64,000 nt of DNA from Desarmillaria ectypa (Eukaryota > Basidiomycota > Agaricomycetes > Agaricales > Physalacriaceae): NCBI GenBank assembly GCA_030407005.1, contig JAUDYN010000005.1, forward strand, positions 744,001-808,000, written 5' to 3'. A program made the position numbers and the translations under genes. Numbering within the stretch: position 1 is the stretch's first letter; each line of letters opens with the position of its first letter. The notes beneath the pieces are model-generated. The model was not told where the DNA came from, ran no database searches, and saw only the letters and a list, made by a program, of their open reading frames with translations. This document shows positions 33,554 to 45,784 of this stretch, piece by piece.

Positions 33554-36255
33554 CATGCCTGGAGAGGAAAGAAACACCCATGAACCCTAAACCATATCTC
33601 TCAGCATCGCTATCAGTGGCGCCATACTTTTGTCATTCTTTATGGTCCTCGCCATACTAATCTACAAGGAAGAAATCTGGGCACTGCTGAGACAAAGGCA
33701 GCCCCGACGACCTGACTCCCTACCCCGCCCCACCCCCCCACCCACCCATGTTATTCCCTGGGGGATACCCCCCGCAAGATTGGGAGAATGAGAAGCAACT
33801 TCACTCATTCGTCCCCATGCCCACTTCACCATTGCCTCCTCCTCTGAGGGGAGCACGGACTTGAGGTCCCCAACTCCGGGGCCCTCAACAATTTGGACCC
33901 CAATTGCTGGGCCCTCCTCCACTCGCATACACAATGTGAGAGCCATCCTTCTCCGCTACCAGATGGAATGACCCACTGTCGCATTGGAGCGACCAACAGC
34001 TGCCCGCACAGCAGCCCAAGAATATGCACAGGACATTTGGCTTGTGCTGGATGAACCCCCACCCCCCTACCCCAGTCCCCCCCTCGTCCAAGAACCCCCG
34101 CCCTCCGCATATCCCAGCAGAAATCAGACTCCCCGTCACCTGACAGCGATGATAGTAGAAGGTCTGCCTACACTGGACCCCACCACCCCAATGATCCCGC
34201 CATGGATTGAAACCACCCTTATGGCCCCTGGGGCCATGAGGCCTGGCCAGAGGAAGGAGAGTCCATCTCTCTCTCCTCTCTCCCCGTCATCAAAATCTCT
34301 GATGATGAGTCTGACAACGACATTGTTGGAGACAATGCCCCGGTCCCGGCCCCTCCCCGTGCCACCAATGACCCCTTCAACCTGCATGGGGATGACTTCA
34401 TCTGGCCCGATCTCTCCAAGGTCGACCAGAGACTCTTCGGTCCATTCTGGACTGCAGCCTAGGAAGTTCGACAAAGGGACGTCGAAGCCCGAGACCTCTG
34501 GGAAGAACCCAGGGTTGACATGGATGAGTGGTTGGCCCTTAACAGGGGCAACCCCATCCGAATTCCCTTCGATGGGCCCAACTCTGCTAGGGCCGACATC
34601 GTTAATGCCCAGATATGTGCCAATCATGACCAGGTCATTTTCCGCCCCTCTGCAGGGGATTTCTTTCCAGGGCTTCGGCCCAGAGATCCAGAGGAGCAGC
34701 AGGAACTGGAAAGGACCCTCTGACACCTATGGAGGTTGGAGGTGGCAAGAGAGGAGTGATTGGGGGCAAAGGCCCCAGTATGATACATTGACCTATGATA
34801 CAGATTACTACAGCAGGATGGAATACCACCATCCCCAGTATGAAATATATTCAGATCACCCACCAGATACCCCGGTTGTGAACCTGCGACCACTTCCTGA
34901 TTCGCCCCTGCATTATAGGGCATGTCACCAAGGATACCACCCCTATCAGGGTGGTAGTCTTCTCTTTGCAGGGGTGGGAGAAGATATGGAAGAAGGAGCC
35001 CCTGCAGGAAATGCCACTGCAGGGGTGTCAAGAACCCCTGCCATGGCAGAAGAAGTCTGGCAACAAATACGGAGTGAGTTGCTGGAAAAGGAACGGCACA
35101 TTGTGGAGATGCACGAAGAACTCGACAGGGAGGACTCTGCCCACAAAACCTTGGTGGACTACCTCAAGGTTCAGGAGAAGGAGAAGACCAATGGGGCCAC
35201 CAAGAGGTTACCCGGGTCTCAGGCCAGATCAATATTCGATCCCAAGACCACCCCCCAGTCAGGGACCTCCTGACCCTATCCCGAACCCTGTCAGGAACGC
35301 CGCCACTGATGCCCCCTATTTGGACATCAAGCCAACCCTTGTCAAGGTCCCCACTCCATTCAAGGGGGACCATGATGACATTGAATGCTTCATAGGCGAC
35401 TGCATTGCCTACTTCGAAGTGTTCCGGCATTACTTCCAGGTGCTATTGCACCTGGTACTATTCACAACATCCCATTTTGAGGGTGGCACCAAGGACTGGT
35501 GGGTCTACAAGAGACCCGAATACTGGGTAGGCAATGCCTTTGATGGTACTGCCACCCACTTCCGATATCCTGACTGGGTTGACTTCATCGACCTGGTCAC
35601 ATGACAATTCCGAGATCCTGCAATCGAGGAAATCCACAAAAAGCACATGTTCGACTTGTGCATGGGAGCACAGCCCACCTCCCACTACTTCCAGAAACTG
35701 GAAGAAGAAGCGAAGCTAGTGGACCGAAGGACTGATGAGGCCGAACACAGTGCAATGGTGAAGGCAGTGTGACTAGGAGTGCCTAGTTCGTACACAACCT
35801 TCATATCAAATATGGGTGTGAGTATTCCGCGCTCATATCTGGAATGGAAGGAATGCATCCTCTGGATGTATGAAGAGAGGCAGCGGAAATGGGTCTTTGA
35901 TCAGACCACTAGTATGCCTTGGGACAGCCAGAAGCAGGGCCTGCATCCCCAATAACAGCAGCCCAGTGGCAAGAACACCGTTGGGGCAACAAGTTCCTCG
36001 GCTCCAAAGCTGACTGCTGGGAGTGGAGGAACCAGTCGCAATGCTGGAACTGGTAAGTGGACGACATATGGAGGGGCAGGGAAGCTCATGGACTTAGACT
36101 GGCAATGAGCCGAGGGGCGCTGTTTCAGGTGTGACCAAAAGGGTCACCTGAGCAGGGATTGCCCTATGAGAAAAGAGAAGAACATTGTGAGATACGTGGG
36201 GCCCACTGACGCAGTGGTGCCGAGCACCTCCAAAATCGAGGAGGTAAAAGAGTAG
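33554..36255 (+). pseudogene. Family A gag, copy 2 (near-intact, a few stops)
   Basis: The ATG is 61 bases after the LTR. A stop (TAA) at codon 12 is followed in the same frame by a hydrophobic stretch, SGAILLSFFMVLAILIY, matching copy 1. A 429-codon stretch (33984-35273) and a 217-codon stretch (34951-35604) in different frames cover the proline-rich and gag-domain parts, so at least one frameshift lies in their overlap. The gag domain FKGDHDDIECFIGDCIAYF is near 35360. The CCHC knuckle CFRCDQKGHLSRDC is at 36121-36162. The frame ends in TAG at 36253. Confidence 0.82.
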
Positions 36256-36280
36256 GACGTCAAGGGTTTGATTCCCCTTG
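36246..36280 (+). promoter_or_regulatory. Candidate -1 frameshift site and hairpin at gag/pol junction (copy 2)
   Basis: Gag reads GTA AAA GAG TAG. The -1 frame is open through the site and leads into the pol frame that runs to 36843. The hairpin CAAGGGTTTGATTCCCCTTG is at 36261-36280. Spacing matches copy 1. Confidence 0.55.
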
Positions 36281-36843
36281 TATGCCCAAGTCTCAAGGTG
36301 TGTCCTCAGTTTCCACGGGTCAGACTGATTACTATGAAAACAGACAATTATGTACAAAAACAAATATATCTATGACTTCACAGAAATCAAAGCTGAAGAC
36401 TGAACAAGAATCATCAAGAACAAACAGGTACATTATCCTCCTAGAAGATGCTGATACAAGTATCTGTAGTGACAAATCCCGAGCCTCCAATGAACTGGAG
36501 TGGGACTTGCCAAGTGGTGTTGGCGCCACAACAAAGTCCAACAAGCAGAGCTCACTGGATATGCTGCTGAGCACACAGCGACGAGCAGGTACCAGTAGGT
36601 GGGACTCCTTCAGGCCTCCCAGAAGTCCGACTATCCCAGTACCTGCCTCGAGCGGCGGGGCAAGCTCACCAGTTCTGCCAGGGTCAGTGGAGGACCAGGA
36701 TAGTGCCTCTAACCAAGGCCAGGACCGACGACCTGGACAAACTGGTCTGGGGAGTGGAAAACTTGATGAAGCTGAGTACCAAACTGGGCTGGCAAGTCAC
36801 AGGATCAAAGCTGACAGGAAGGAAGTCGCTAGCGCCCAGGCGA
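36257..36843 (+). pseudogene. Family A pol N-terminal part, copy 2
   Basis: A continuous frame of about 195 codons reads GVSSVSTGQTDYYENRQL ... and corresponds to copy 1 minus-strand pol on both sides of its X insertion (6530-6383 and 5018-4560). It is polar and Ser/Pro-rich, upstream of the protease. It is cut at 36843 by the X LTR. Confidence 0.7.
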
Positions 36844-38302
36844 TGATATGCCGTCTATGCATTCACACCTAGATTTTGCGATTTTGTAACAATACTATTG
36901 CACATCTATCCTATACTAGTGATACATAGAGGACTATAGCTGAGGCTTCGAGCTGATAGTTAAAAGCAGTAAGCAACTGGTAGAGCCAGGACTTAGATGC
37001 AACACCATTAGTGGGTTAAATCTACCAGCCGGCCAGACTAGTAACTCGAATGCTAGCAGGACTAAGTGAAATACAGCCACTAGCAAACGAAGGATGCTAC
37101 TAGCACACAAAAACCAGGAGCAGAGTACACAGATCTCATCAAGTTCTGTCACTAGCAGCCCAGACTGGGCATAAACGCCTAAGTCAGGATAACTAGTCAC
37201 ATGGCAATCTTGAAACAGGACTTAGAAATAAATTAGGAATGGATTAACCTTGAGCCCAGATCCGACTATTTTGATATAGATCTCTTATGATCGATGCTAG
37301 TGGAGCCGGACTGCACCCTCGATCATGATCGGATAGCTGTTACAGGCACCAATATCCGGATATCCATATAACCGCGTTACTAGGGCATGTAGTTGTGCCA
37401 AGGGTGCGGAAAGACCAACTGTGGAGTCTCTAGACTGAATATTTGAAAAGAAAACAGACTAGACCGACTATTGTGTGATTATTCACCATTATTCGTGACT
37501 AGCCAAGAAATCCTTACCAATATACCCTATACCCAGATGATATTTATAGTTTTGCCTCAGTAGTATATAAGTAGTGGGATGGGTGCTCGTGCAAAGCAGG
37601 CAAGCCATCCCCGCAGTTGAGCCCTCACTGGTAGTAACTGGTGTCCCCAATTAAAGGCTTTTGTGCTTGACCTCGATGAAGTGATTAATAGTCGCTAAGT
37701 CACCCATAGAATTGCATTGAATTGAAGTCCATTAGAGTCACTGTTGTGTCCTGCAAAGGTCCGGAGTGTTTTGAAGTTAGTTCAAGCAAAGTTCTCGGAG
37801 TTATAGTTTATTCTTAGGCCAAGAGTGCCACTAGTTAGCCAAGAGTGCGGCTAGTCAAGTGTTTATCACTTGTAGGAAGCAGTATAGGGCCAAGAGTGCC
37901 ATCAGTTTATTCTTAGGCCAAGAGCGCCACTAGTCAGCCAAGAGTGCGACTGGTCAAGTGTTTATCACTTGTAGGAAGCAGTATAGGGCCAAGAGCGCCA
38001 CCAGCCTGAAGCCGTTTCAGTCAGAACGAGCGCAGTAGCTCAAACCAAGTCACTCTTATCTAATTGTGTCTTACCCACCCCACTAGTACGAGTAGTACTT
38101 TGTATAAACTCACTAGTAACGAATAAAACATCTTAAAGACAATTGTACTTGATTATTGAAGTCTGCAGAGTGCTTCCATCGTACTCGAAACCGCCCAAAT
38201 TCAATATTGGTGATTAAGTGTAGAGTAGTAAGAGGTTTAGTGTGATTGGTGTTCATTGCCATTCCCTAATTCTTTTGTCACTCGCTGTTACCAAGCACAT
38301 CA
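36844..38302 (+). repeat. LTR of family X, full copy (1459 bp)
   Basis: Inverse of 6382-5023. It begins TGATATGCC and ends AAGCACATCA. It is 99 bp longer, exactly one extra copy of a 99-bp tandem unit. The flanking tetranucleotides are GCGA on the left and GCGT on the right, which is not a perfect duplication. A TATA-like AGTATATAAGTAG is near 37560. Confidence 0.85.
37811..38008 (+). repeat. 99-bp tandem duplication inside the X LTR
   Basis: Two units start at 37811 and 37910, each beginning TTCTTAGGCCAAGAG and containing two or three CCAAGAG(T/C)GC motifs and GTTTATCACTTGTAGGAAGC. The units differ at several positions. The copy at 5023-6382 has one unit. Confidence 0.85.
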
Positions 38303-38664
38303 GCGTTCGAACAATCACCTGTATAGAGAAGTAGAAGCTTTGGTCTTTAGTGTGGTGCGAGTCAAGGAGTATAGGATTGAATTTAAACAAGAGATAGAGT
38401 ACAACTGTGTAGTTTACTCTACTTATATAGTATTTCTACGGCATTATATATAGATGAAATGCTAAAGTCCATGCATAAACAGTGGTGAAGTATGGTGGTC
38501 CAGAAGGATCATACAACCAATGGAAAGTGTCTGGGGTGACAGATGGTGAGAACAAGGGTGGTAGCCAGCGAATAGCTGGATATGAGTCAGATTCTTGAAT
38601 AGATTAGATGGATGAGTCATGGATATGACTCAGATAAGATAAGATAAATGGAAAAATCATAACA
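38303..38664 (-). repeat. LTR-A, truncated, inverted relative to copy 2
   Basis: Read on the minus strand it starts normally (TGTTATGATTTTTCC, 38664) and matches LTR-A for about 360 bp. It stops about 60 bp short of its end, at the X LTR. Its self-primer region has the copy 2 variant. Confidence 0.85.
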
Positions 38665-39849
38665 GTCTGCTGTCTTATAGCAGCTTTCTGGTCCTTTGAT
38701 CCTAGCATCATCAACAAAAAGAATTGTTACATCTGAGATTTTATCTTGTAGCATGTAGGCTATGTCTTCTTGAAGTACTTGTATTGAATTGGTCTATCCT
38801 ATCAGGAGCATGGTTAAATGAAAGATTTTGAGAGATGTTTAAAAAGTGGTTAGGTCTCAACTCTTAATAGAAAGTAACTTTTAGTCAAAAGCTACAAAGA
38901 GATCAAATACTCTATAGCAAGCACATCTGCTAAAGGTCTCCACTAGCTGTTCAATAAGTGAAGGAACTCCTGAGTTGCAGACTGTCACTGTGTTGAGTGG
39001 TTGGAGGCTGTGTACAATCTGTAATGAGTGTCCATCTTTCTTGAATACTATGAACTACTTGAATCAGTATAAAGAACTAGAAGGCTCATATATTCTAGAA
39101 GCTATCTTGTCTTTGACAATGGCTATGACTTTGTGATATAGGCCTAGAGGAATAAGAATATTTTTGTGTACTTATAGAATGTGTTCTATAACTAGAATAG
39201 TCACTGGAGGAAAGAAATCTTCTCTGAATTTTCTCTTCTGCAACTTGTCCCATGTAAATCTGCTCTCTTGCAGCATCATGAGCTGATGCATGAGCATCTA
39301 CTCTTCTAGCCATAGAAAGTTCTCTAAGTGATTTTCTTCTATTATATCATGGTTTTCTTGAGTATAGCATCTGACCAGGTGAAACTGGAGCAGATTGGTA
39401 GATAGGATTGAAATATCCACTAGAAGGTCTCCAGTGATCTCTCATATGATTTGAAACTCTTCAAAAAGTATCATAAGTACAGGTTTTACACAGTTTTCAA
39501 TCTTCTTATATTTCTTCTTCTTAGGCTTAGAGTGAGTCACCTCAAATATGCTAGTAGGTTTGAAGGAAGAAGATCCACTGTATGTGCTGTCTGCTCCAAA
39601 TAGGTCTATAAATAAGAGCTTATAAGAGTGATTAATATACTGGAGAACTGACACAGAATGAAACTGAGTGGGATTGATAAAATTGGAAAGGCTGTTATCT
39701 GCTATAGCACAATCTGCTTGTGTAAAAACAAAGTCAGTTCTGGTGACCAGAGGAGTATCAAGTTGATGACAGGCTATTCCTCTAGCCTTGCTAATTTAAG
39801 GCTGGGAATGATCAAGGCCATTCATATGCTGCACTTGATCATTTATTAT
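38665..39849 (-). pseudogene. Fragment of a second type of Ty3/gypsy pol (RT region)
   Basis: The minus-strand translation across several stops reads EPSSSLY, FKKDGHSLQIVHSLQPLNTV, SGVPSLIEQLVETF, YRVFDLFVAFD and TILFVDDARIKGP, which are RT motifs of a gypsy lineage distinct from families A, B and F. Upstream lies a linker region (39654-39442, KPVLMILFEEFQII). I place it with family D because the same lineage supplies the gag-protease region at 54345-57215, but this is inference. Confidence 0.62.
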
Positions 39850-39886
39850 TGTTAGACTCAAACTCTATTAGACAATAAAGGTAAAC
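39850..39886 (-). repeat. LTR-B end fragment
   Basis: TGTTAGACTCAAACTCTATT and following bases match the left end of LTR-B at 29221. It joins directly to integrase sequence of element F, so the 3' LTR and chromodomain end of F are missing. Confidence 0.6.
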
Positions 39887-42800
39887 TCTGACCAGTGGCA
39901 GAGTGTATTTGGTTATTGTGAGCAAACACTTTCAAAGGTAGCTAATCACTCCAATCATCTTGTTGATAGTTGATGAAAATTCAGAGGTATTTTTCGATTT
40001 TTTGGTTGACTCATTCTGTCTGCCCATTAGTCTGTGGGTAATATACAGTAAATGCATTCAGAGTGATGTTTAGTATTCAGTATAGATTCTTCATAAAGTT
40101 CAAGACAAACTGGGGATCTTGATCAGAGATAATGACTTGAGGCATCCCATGTTTCATGTAGATGTGGTCCCAGAGAATTTGGGCCCACTCTTCTGCAGAG
40201 AGTTCTTCATGACAAGTGATAGGAATGATAGTCTTGTAAAACCTGTTGATGACTACCAATAGGGTATCATATTCATTGGATTCAGGAAGTCCAGTGACCA
40301 TATTAACTGAGATATGTGTCCAAGGTTTAGTGGGGATGGTATTTAGGTGTAATGGTGTAGCTTTTGCCTGAGTGCTACTTTTGGTGTGTTGGCATGTTTC
40401 ACATTCTTTAACATATCTTTTCACATCTTTTTTCAGTCTTAGCCACCAATACTCTTGGAGGACAAGCTCAGTCATCTTAGCTATATCAGGATGACCAGTG
40501 GTGATATAATCATAGCTATGGGCAATGATATCACCTTATAATGACTCCTTCTTGAGTATATAAATGCATCCATTGTAATACAGTATTTCCTTGTCCTGCA
40601 TAATTTCTTATTTATGATTGAGGAAGGCAGCTATGCCTTGATCCCATGACTCTTTCTGATATGTGGCATCTTGAATTCTCAAGTATTCCTTGGTGATAGT
40701 GAGCATGAGAAGGGCACAGAAGTGTTCAGGGAGAAGGATGATAATATTGTGATTATCTTCCTTTCTCTGATCATGATCATCATGCTGACTGAGTAGGTCA
40801 GCTTTTCAGTTTGCAGTTCCTGGCTTATACTGGAGGGTGAAGTGATATTCAGCAAGTTCAGTCATCCACCAAGCCCATTGTCAATTTAATTTCTGAGGTT
40901 TTTGGAAATACTGGAGATTTTGATGGTCCATTCAGATTATAATTTTCTCTTTGGTGCTCATGAGATAGTGTTGCCATTCTTCAAGAGTGAGCATGATGGC
41001 TAATAACTCCTTGTCATATATTTTGTAGTTTCATTTCATAGTGGTCAGAGTCTTGGACATAAATGCAATGGGTCTCCATCTATCATTCTGGTATTAACTG
41101 AGTACCATGCCAATAGCTCTGTCACTGGCATTGGCCTTGATTTTGGATTTCCCATTATCAGAGAGAATGATTAATACTATGTCTATTACCATTTGTCTTT
41201 TTAGCTGGAGAAACACTTGTCTCTAGGATTCTTCCCATTTCCACTCAGCTTTGCCAGTTAGCTGAGTGAGAGGTTTAATGATCTTGGAATAGTTGCATAT
41301 AAATTTGCAGTAGAAATTTGTGAAGCCCAGAAATGATTGTAATTCCTTTTTCTTGGTTGGAGTGGGCTATTTTGTTATTCCTATGACTTTGACCAGATAT
41401 ATTTATACGGAATTCTCACTGATGATAGTACCCAGATACTTAGTCTCCAGTACCTTGAATTTGCACTTCTTGGCTTTGAGAAAGAGCTTATTTTCTCATA
41501 GTCATTGTAATATCCAGTGCATGATTTGTCAGTGTTCTTTTAGAGTTTTGGTAAGATGAGAATGTCATCTAAGTAGATAGTGATTTTTCCTTCCAAGATG
41601 AGATCATGGAAAATATCATTCATCATCCATTGGAAGGTTGCAGGAGAGTTAGTTAACCCAAAGAACATGACAGTGGGCTCAAATAGTCTATGATTGGTGC
41701 AGAAGACAGCCTTCTCCTCATCATCTTCCTGAATTTGTACATTGTTGTATCCTCAATGAACATCCAGCTTAGAGAAGTATTTGGTGCTGCACAGCTTGTC
41801 AATGAGTTTGGAAATCAGAGAGAGGGGATATCAATTCCTAATAGTCATTTTATTAAGCTTTTGATAGTCCTGGACAGGATGGAGAGAGTTATCCTTCTTT
41901 TTGATGAAGAAGAGCAAGGCAAATGGTGATTTGAAAGGATGGATACATCCAGAGTTGAGGTTTTCTTCAAGAAATTGATCAAGTTGTTCTTGCTCCATCC
42001 AGTTTAGAGGATAAACCTTGCAGTCTAAGGTCAACTTTGCATTGGGTATCAATTTGATGGCATAGTCTCATGGCTTTTATTCTGGTAATTCATTGAAGCT
42101 TTCTTTGGAGAATAAATCTCTAAAGCTTCGATATTAAGGAGGTATCAATTCCTCAAATATCTTCTTGGGTTTTCCTGCATGGGCAGCAGTGGCTAGATCA
42201 TTTGCATGATGCATGGCACAGATAACTAATTCTTTCTGCATGTTAATAGTGAGGATGGTTTTGCCATCGTCAAGTTCTTTATCCCACTTGTCATTGTCAT
42301 CTGTATCTGGGAGAGAGAGTGGATTTTTGACACACTAGCAGCATCTGAAGATCATTACTCTGGTTTTTCAGTTGATCACTGGATTATAGCATTTCAGCCA
42401 ATCATGGCCCAAGTAGATTGTCTTGAAGCCAAGGTTCATGACCACAAGATCAATTTGTTTGGTGTGTCTGCTGATGGTCATTCATAGTTCAACAAATTTA
42501 GTGATGTTGCCTGCTTTATTGCAGGTTCTGTCTGCATTGTACATTGGGATGGGGGCAGCAGCTTTTCAGGTATCAAGGCCATGTTTGAGGATGTATAAAT
42601 AGTTGATAGAGCTGCCAGTACAACCACTATTGAGTAGTGCTTTAGTTGCAAGAGTCTTCCTTCTGGTACATAGAGCAAGTTGTACTTCTACCATGAAGTC
42701 TCATTCAGAGCTTTTCATACTGCAAATATATTGTATAGGTTTATGGAGTTCATAGAGTCATTCCTGGGCATCATTTTCTCCTTTCTTTAATTCTCTGATA

Positions 42801-43798
42801 AGTTCATTGATAATTTCTTTGAGTCATTTGGAATATACTCATATGGAGAGAGTAGCCTTAGCGATGGCCACACTCTTGGCAGTATAGACAGCATGTAGGA
42901 TCCAGTCTATTTCAAAAGGTTTGTGTCAGGTATTGGCAGGTACCCTCTCATTAGAGTGGGTGTCAGATGTTGGGGTGTTTTTAGCTAGTGGAAATTCCTT
43001 CTTTTTGTGGTATTGCTTTTCCTTGAAGAGACAGAATACTGTATTGTCTTTCTCATCCAGTACTTCTATCATAGTAACTCTAAGCTCCCTTTTTACCACC
43101 TGGGCACCAGCAGGTCCTTTCTCTTCTTCAGCTGTATCAGTACCTGATGAAAGATGTTTGGGGCAGGATTCATAGTTTCTAGAGACACTATTCCTCATGA
43201 TGAAGGGTCACTCAGAGACAGCAGATTGGGTCTAGGTTGTCTAGGTAGACAGTTCAACTTTCTCTTTTTCCTCTGGGTCTGGTGATTCACTTAAATTATT
43301 CTCAGGATTGCTGATTTGGGAAGTGGTCTCATCTATAGTGTCACTGGGAGTCTTCTAGTTTGTTTGGCCTTGGTAGGCACTTGTAATATCCTCCACAGAC
43401 CCTGGTGAAGTGTGACTTGACTCTCTAGAGGGTGCTGAGACTTTTGACTTTAGAGGCCTGCAGATGTCCTATCTACTTATCTCTGTCCCAAGCACAGCTC
43501 ATATTTCAGTGCTAGCATCACTTGGCATATCCTGCACTTCATCAAAGGGGTAGAATTTAGGGTATATAGTCATATCATTGCTGTTCAACAGCATATTATA
43601 TCAGTTTGGAGTTGTCAATTCTTTTACTAGTTTATTCAGGGTATAAAAAGTTGTAATAGTATTGTTCTTAGTAGAAATGCATATAAATACAAAGGGTTCT
43701 GAAAATATAGCATGAGTCTGACCAGCAGGAGTTGGGAGTATACTAGTATAAGTCTGGGTTGTCAAAGGGGAATCAAACTCTTGACAACCTACTCTTTT
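39887..43798 (-). pseudogene. Element F pol (PR, RT, RNase H, integrase), decayed
   Basis: Protease LLNSGCTGSS lies near 42600-42630 with Asn in place of the catalytic Asp. RT is at about 41230-42060, with YLDD near 41560-41575. RNase H is at about 40620-41220. Integrase is at 39887-40570, with VKECETCQHTK and VIISDQDPQF. The first catalytic Asp is again Asn (VNMVTGLP, near 40300). Many stops are present. The C-terminal integrase and chromodomains are missing. Confidence 0.82.
43763..43798 (-). promoter_or_regulatory. Candidate -1 frameshift site and hairpin, element F
   Basis: On the minus strand it reads ATA AAA GAG TAG, then a hairpin (CAAGAGTTTGATTCCCCTTTG, 43783-43763). The -1 frame reads KRVGCQEFDSP, matching KRVGRQGFDSP in copy 2 and KRLGQQGFNSP in copy 1. 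Confidence 0.5.
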
Positions 43799-45700
43799 AT
43801 CTCCTCTATCTTGGAGTCTGTCTTTTCCTCAACTTTTGGGATCATCACCACTGATCATATATCCCTGAACTCTTTCTTCTTCAGACAGTCCTTAGCCATA
43901 TGGCCTTTCTCATTACATTGGAAGCAACATTCCTTGGCTTTTTATCAGTCAATCTTCATCAGCTGTCTCTGTCCCAAATAGGTTGTCCATCATCTAGTTG
44001 TGGTATTCTGGCCTGGTCTCAAATTGGCTGCTGGTTTAGTGGTCAATAAACTTGTCACCCTAGCAGATGGCTTGCTGCTAGAGTTTGGTTAGGGTCAGCA
44101 GTCATCTCACTTTACATTATTATGAGGAATACCTGTGGTCTGGTTGAAGACCTATTTGCATTGTCTTTCCTCATACATCTGAAGGATCTGTTCTTTCTAT
44201 TCAGGATATGTTCAAGAAATATTTATGCTAATATTGGAAATAAAGGTTGTGTATAAGCTGGGGACTCCCAGTCATATCACTTTGATCATAGCATCTCACT
44301 TGTTCTTGTCTATTCATCATCCCACTAGTTTGGCCTCATCTTCTAATTTCTGGAAGTAATAGCTGGCTGGCTGAGTCCTCATATAAAGATTGAACATTTT
44401 CTTTTTATAGATTTTTTTGATTACAGAGTCACAGAACTGTTGGGTGATCAGATCAATGAAATCTTTTCAGTTTGGATATCAAAAATGAGCAGAGATTCTG
44501 GTGGCACTGGCTGGAGTCTAATACTCAGAGCATTTGTAGACTCACCAGTCTTTTGCAGCTCCTTCAAAGTGGGATGAGGCAAATAGGATCAGGTGAGAAG
44601 GAAGTTGGAAGTAATATCAAAATACTTCAAAGTAAGCAATACAATCACCTACAAATCTTGAAATATTATCAGTCTCCTTTAAAGGGCTTTGGTGGTTATA
44701 CTAAGACTAGTTTAATATTTAGGTAGGAGGCACCAGTTGGTGCATTCCCAACTGGATTAGAGTATGGATCAGGGGGAGGGGGTCAGGGAATAAAATAGCA
44801 GTCTGGCCATGGGAGTGGATCTGAGAGAGAGTTCCAGGCCTGTCCTCAGTCTGGTTGTTTTTCTTTGACAGAGAATTGCCAAAATTTAGCATGCCCATCT
44901 CACAGTTCTTTGATTTGAAGGTTCTTTCAGATTAGGTCCTCTTTGGCCTGGAGGAGTCATTCTTTCTTGCTTAGTTGGGGTGGTTCTGATGGTACAGTGC
45001 TGGTACTGGGGTTTTCTCCAGCTCTGGTGAATAGAAGACTTCTTTCTTGGTAAAAGTAAAAGTCCTGTCTTCTAGCTTGATGGGTTAGTTTCTACTAGCA
45101 AAAGATATCAGGTATGGGTGGTAATATGATTATATCAGCCATAGGCAGTGGGGAGTTGGAAAGGGGTCATGGTTAACCTATGGGGGTGTTTGATGGGTAA
45201 TCATACAAAGAAGAAGGGATATATTAGAGTTGGAATCATTCCAGCCTCATATAGAAGCCTGTATTATATGTAAAACTATCAAACTCAGCTGTCAAGGTCT
45301 GACTGATCTCTCTCCCTTCAGGTCAAAATCTGAAGGGAGCATTCCAACTCCTGTTGTTTATCAGCTGTCCTTGATCACAGCCTAAATACCCTATCTCCTG
45401 CTGATGGAGAGTATAGTTGGCAGGTTCTGTTGGCATGTATTCTGGCATGTATATTGGCTCCCATGCCAGAGCCTTATACTAGATTCCCTCTATTGAGGGC
45501 AAGGTATTCATCCATCTCAGAATGGATACTGGGCTATAGAGTTCTAGCTTTGATATCAGCTCTTTAGATTTCCCAGACCTCACTTCAAAATGGGCTAAGA
45601 ATAGTTCAGTCAATATCAGCAAGTTTGAGCCACTTATAATTGGAGCCCTAGATGTTGAGAGGATCATTATAGGCTCAGGAAGGGAGAGTGGGTGAAGAGT
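43789..45700 (-). pseudogene. Element F gag, decayed
   Basis: A CCHC knuckle, CFQCNEKGHMAKDC, is at about 43927-43886. The upstream sequence parallels family A gag (44160-44700 corresponds to 6880-7450). Frames are broken throughout, and the N-terminal end is not recognisable. Confidence 0.7.
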
Positions 45701-45784
45701 CATTGGAGAGTTTGATAAGAGGAAGATATAATAAGATAGGCACTGTGATAAGATAGTGAAAAGAAGTAAAATGAATAGAAATTA

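Larger units (their letters stand above)
33070..36843 (+). mobile_element. Ty3/gypsy family A copy 2, 5' part only
   Basis: It contains a complete 5' LTR, the primer site, gag and the first ~590 bp of pol. The copy then stops abruptly at a family X LTR. CpG is abundant and gag is nearly open, so this is the youngest-looking repeat in the window. The rest of pol is missing. The LTR-A beyond the X LTR (38303-38664) faces the other way, so it is not this copy's own 3' LTR. Confidence 0.88.
39887..45700 (-). mobile_element. Ty3/gypsy element F, internal region without LTRs
   Basis: It contains gag, protease, RT, RNase H and most of integrase, in the same order as family A and collinear with it over 5.8 kb, but heavily decayed. 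Both ends are lost: integrase stops at 39887 against an LTR-B scrap, and gag fades out before the LTR-D at 45785. Confidence 0.85.

Noticed and set aside
34136..34726. A 196-codon minus-strand open frame
   Set aside because: Antisense to family A gag. The plus strand has the gag domain and zinc knuckle in order.
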